This document shows, in pieces, positions 62,133 through 64,000 of a stretch of DNA of 64,000 nucleotides. Under the pieces are notes generated by a model. The model made no database searches and was not told the DNA's origin. It saw only the letters and a list, made by a program, of their open reading frames with translations. Positions within the stretch are counted from its first letter, which is position 1. Each line of letters opens with the position of its first letter. Origin of the DNA: an uncultured Lachnospiraceae bacterium (GTDB taxonomy: Bacteria > Bacillota > Clostridia > Lachnospirales > Lachnospiraceae); assembly GCA_910586205.1 (NCBI GenBank), contig CAJUGD010000005.1, positions 62,001 through 126,000 on the forward strand, read 5' to 3'. A program made the position numbers and the translations under genes.

Positions 62133-63053
62133 ATGAGCAAAATCGCATTTATTTACCCTGGACAGGGCGCTCAAATCTGCGGTATGGGCAAAGATTTCTA
62201 TGAGCAGACCGATATGGGAAAGCAGGTATTTGACCTGGCAAGCAGCTTGCTGGGATTTTCCGTTCCTGAGCTGTGTTTTACGGAAAATGACCGTTTGGAT
62301 ATTACTGAATATACTCAGGCAGCCATGGTAACTGCCAGTATTGCCATGACAAAGGTTCTTGAAGAAACAGGAATAAAACCAGATGTAACAGCAGGCTTAA
62401 GCTTAGGAGAGTATTGTGCACTTTTTGCTGCCGGTGTTATGAGTGAGGCAGACGCTATCTCCACAGTGCGTCAGAGAGGAATTTTCATGCAGGAGGAGGT
62501 TCCTGTGGGACAAGGCGCCATGGCTGCTGTTCTTGCACTGGATGCTGCTGCTATTGAAAAGGTTTTAGAGGAAATAGAAGGCGTGCAGATTGCCAACTAC
62601 AACTGTCCGGGACAGATCGTCATATCCGGAAAAACTGCTGCAGTAGAGATGGCCTGTGAAAAGCTGAAGGAGGCAGGGGCAAAGCGCACAGTAATGTTAA
62701 ATGTAAGCGGTCCCTTTCATTCCAACATGCTGACAGGAGCCGGGGAAAAACTTGGAAAGGTTCTTGAAACTGTACAGGTACATACCCCGTCAATTCCTTA
62801 TGTGGCAAATGTGACAGCCCAATATGTGACAGAGGCTGATCAGGTAAAGCCGCTTTTAATAAAGCAGGTATCCTCCTCAGTCCGGTGGCAGCAAAGCATG
62901 GAAATGCTTCTGGAGGATGGGGTTGACACATTTATTGAAATCGGACCGGGCAAAACCCTGGCCGGATTTATGAAAAAGATTAATCGGACTGTAAAGGTCT
63001 TTAATATAGAGAAACTTGAAGATATAGAAAAAGTGAGGCAGACAATATGTTGA
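62133..63053 (+). CDS. fabD: Malonyl-CoA-ACP transacylase
   Basis: The 306-residue protein has the nucleophile Ser in AGLSLGEYCALFAAG (Leu in place of the more usual His before the Ser) and the His in GPFHSNML. Its stop overlaps the fabG start by 7 nt. Confidence 0.94.
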   Translation: MSKIAFIYPGQGAQICGMGKDFYEQTDMGKQVFDLASSLLGFSVPELCFTENDRLDITEYTQAAMVTASIAMTKVLEETGIKPDVTAGLSLGEYCALFAAGVMSEADAISTVRQRGIFMQEEVPVGQGAMAAVLALDAAAIEKVLEEIEGVQIANYNCPGQIVISGKTAAVEMACEKLKEAGAKRTVMLNVSGPFHSNMLTGAGEKLGKVLETVQVHTPSIPYVANVTAQYVTEADQVKPLLIKQVSSSVRWQQSMEMLLEDGVDTFIEIGPGKTLAGFMKKINRTVKVFNIEKLEDIEKVRQTIC

Positions 63054-63787
63054 CAGATAAAATAGCAGTTGTCACCGGCGCCAGCCGGGGAATTGGAAGG
63101 GAGATTGCAGTAACATTAGCCGCTAAGGGCGCAACTGTAATCGTTAATTATAATGGCTCTGCTGCTAAAGCAGAGGAAGTTGTTCAGGAGATTCAAAAAA
63201 CCGGCGGAAAAGCAGAAGCCGTACAATGCAATGTCTCAGACTTTGATAAGGCATCTGAGCTGATGGCGTATGTAGTAAAACAATATGGACGAGTAGACAT
63301 TCTGGTAAACAATGCAGGAATCACCCGTGATAATTTACTTATGAAAATGAGTGAAGAAGACTATGATGCTGTATTAAATACTAACCTAAAGGGAGCCTTT
63401 AACTGCATCCGCCATGTAGCCCGTCAGATGTTAAAGCAGAAATCAGGAAGAATCATCAATATATCCTCTGTTTCCGGCGTAATCGGAAATGCCGGACAAG
63501 TAAACTACAGCGCTTCCAAAGCAGGTCTTATCGGCATCACTAAGTCTGTAGCAAGAGAGATGGCAAGCAGAGGCATTACCTGCAATGCCATTGCTCCGGG
63601 ATTTATTGATACAGAAATGACACAAGTCCTTTCTGATCAGGTAAAAACAGCCATTTTAGATCAGATTCCCATGAAGCATTTCGGAAGTACAAAGGATATT
63701 GCCAATACGGCTGCGTTTCTTGCTTCTGACGATGCCGGATATATTACCGGACAGGTAATCAGTGTGGATGGCGGTATGGCAATGTAG
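63047..63787 (+). CDS. fabG: 3-oxoacyl-ACP reductase
   Basis: The 246-residue short-chain dehydrogenase has TGASRGIG, NNAGITRDN and the catalytic Tyr-X3-Lys in YSASKAG. It reduces the keto group in chain elongation. Confidence 0.95.
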   Translation: MLTDKIAVVTGASRGIGREIAVTLAAKGATVIVNYNGSAAKAEEVVQEIQKTGGKAEAVQCNVSDFDKASELMAYVVKQYGRVDILVNNAGITRDNLLMKMSEEDYDAVLNTNLKGAFNCIRHVARQMLKQKSGRIINISSVSGVIGNAGQVNYSASKAGLIGITKSVAREMASRGITCNAIAPGFIDTEMTQVLSDQVKTAILDQIPMKHFGSTKDIANTAAFLASDDAGYITGQVISVDGGMAM

Positions 63788-63827
63788 CATTTTACAGACC
63801 AATAGGAAAAAGCAAGGAGAGTGGATT

Positions 63828-64000
63828 ATGAGTAAAAGAGTGGTTGTAACTGGTCTGGGTGCCATCACCCCGATTGGCAATAATGTAGAAGAATTTTGGA
63901 ACAGCTTAAAGGAGAAAAAGGTTGGAATTGCGCCCATTACCTATTTTGATACCACAGATTATAAAGCAAAGCTGGCAGCCCAGGTAAAGGATTTTGATGC
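63828..64000 (+). CDS. fabF: 3-oxoacyl-ACP synthase II (partial, cut by window end)
   Basis: The first 57 codons read KRVVVTGLGAITPIGNNVEEFW, the FabF N-terminus. ATG 63828 follows AAGGAGAG. The gene continues beyond the window and completes the fabH-acpP-K-D-G-F order. Confidence 0.93.
   Translation, partial: MSKRVVVTGLGAITPIGNNVEEFWNSLKEKKVGIAPITYFDTTDYKAKLAAQVKDFD

Overview
The window reads as a chromosomal segment of a low-to-moderate GC, gut-type Clostridia, most likely Lachnospiraceae. This rests on gene content: DUF4317, SpoVG, paired GlgC/GlgD, FabK-type fatty acid synthesis, DUF4358/DHHW/MBOAT clusters, an RFN-controlled RibU, YhaO/YhaN-like proteins, and AGGAGG Shine-Dalgarno (SD) sites before most genes. 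No rRNA, tRNA or CRISPR array was seen. The species is not determinable from the sequence alone.

Left end (1-5.2 kb), accessory DNA. A NusG-family specialised antiterminator gene lies next to a tyrosine recombinase gene. The recombinase sits inside a 1.35 kb segment bounded by two identical 26-bp sites in inverted orientation (690-715 and 2013-2038). Inside the segment a sigma-A promoter (1817-1845) currently points away from the nusG-like gene and into a terminator; inversion would aim it at that gene. This looks like a phase-variation switch, shown here in its OFF state, for an operon beyond the left edge. An AT-rich patch follows: a small XRE regulator, an apparently truncated HNH restriction enzyme, and a three-gene minus-strand cluster led by a PD-(D/E)XK nuclease resembling the HamA/DUF1837 family.

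5.2-15.4 kb. DUF4317; an operon of two membrane zinc-ribbon proteins and a membrane von Willebrand A protein; an XRE regulator divergent from an MBOAT/SGNH acyl-transfer pair whose consensus promoter overlaps a palindrome; and a riboflavin transporter under an FMN riboswitch with a visible terminator.

15.5-18.5 kb. A compact AT-rich three-gene cassette (nuclease-like effector, short middle protein, DUF2326 coiled-coil ATPase) matches the ABC-three-component (ABC-3C) conflict-system layout.

18.5-36.6 kb, mostly core. DUF362 protein, pth-mfd, a MITE-like 166-bp palindrome, spoVG, glgC-glgD, asnS, an SbcD-like nuclease with its YhaN-like ATPase, recD2-comF and mreB.

36.6-42.2 kb. A strongly promoted multi-hairpin region before feoA, a 41-residue membrane peptide, and a second MBOAT cluster (DHHW protein, MBOAT, DUF4358 lipoprotein, SGNH hydrolase).

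42.4-64 kb. DUF4397, a lactonase-fold protein, aroC, rpiB, asnA, a cupin regulator with potABCD, DUF378, an MBL hydrolase, a split ThrE exporter overlapping pyrC, a DUF885 lipoprotein, a GntR-regulated ABC transporter with a perfect operator/promoter overlap, and the fatty-acid operon fabH-acpP-fabK-fabD-fabG-fabF, the last cut by the window edge.
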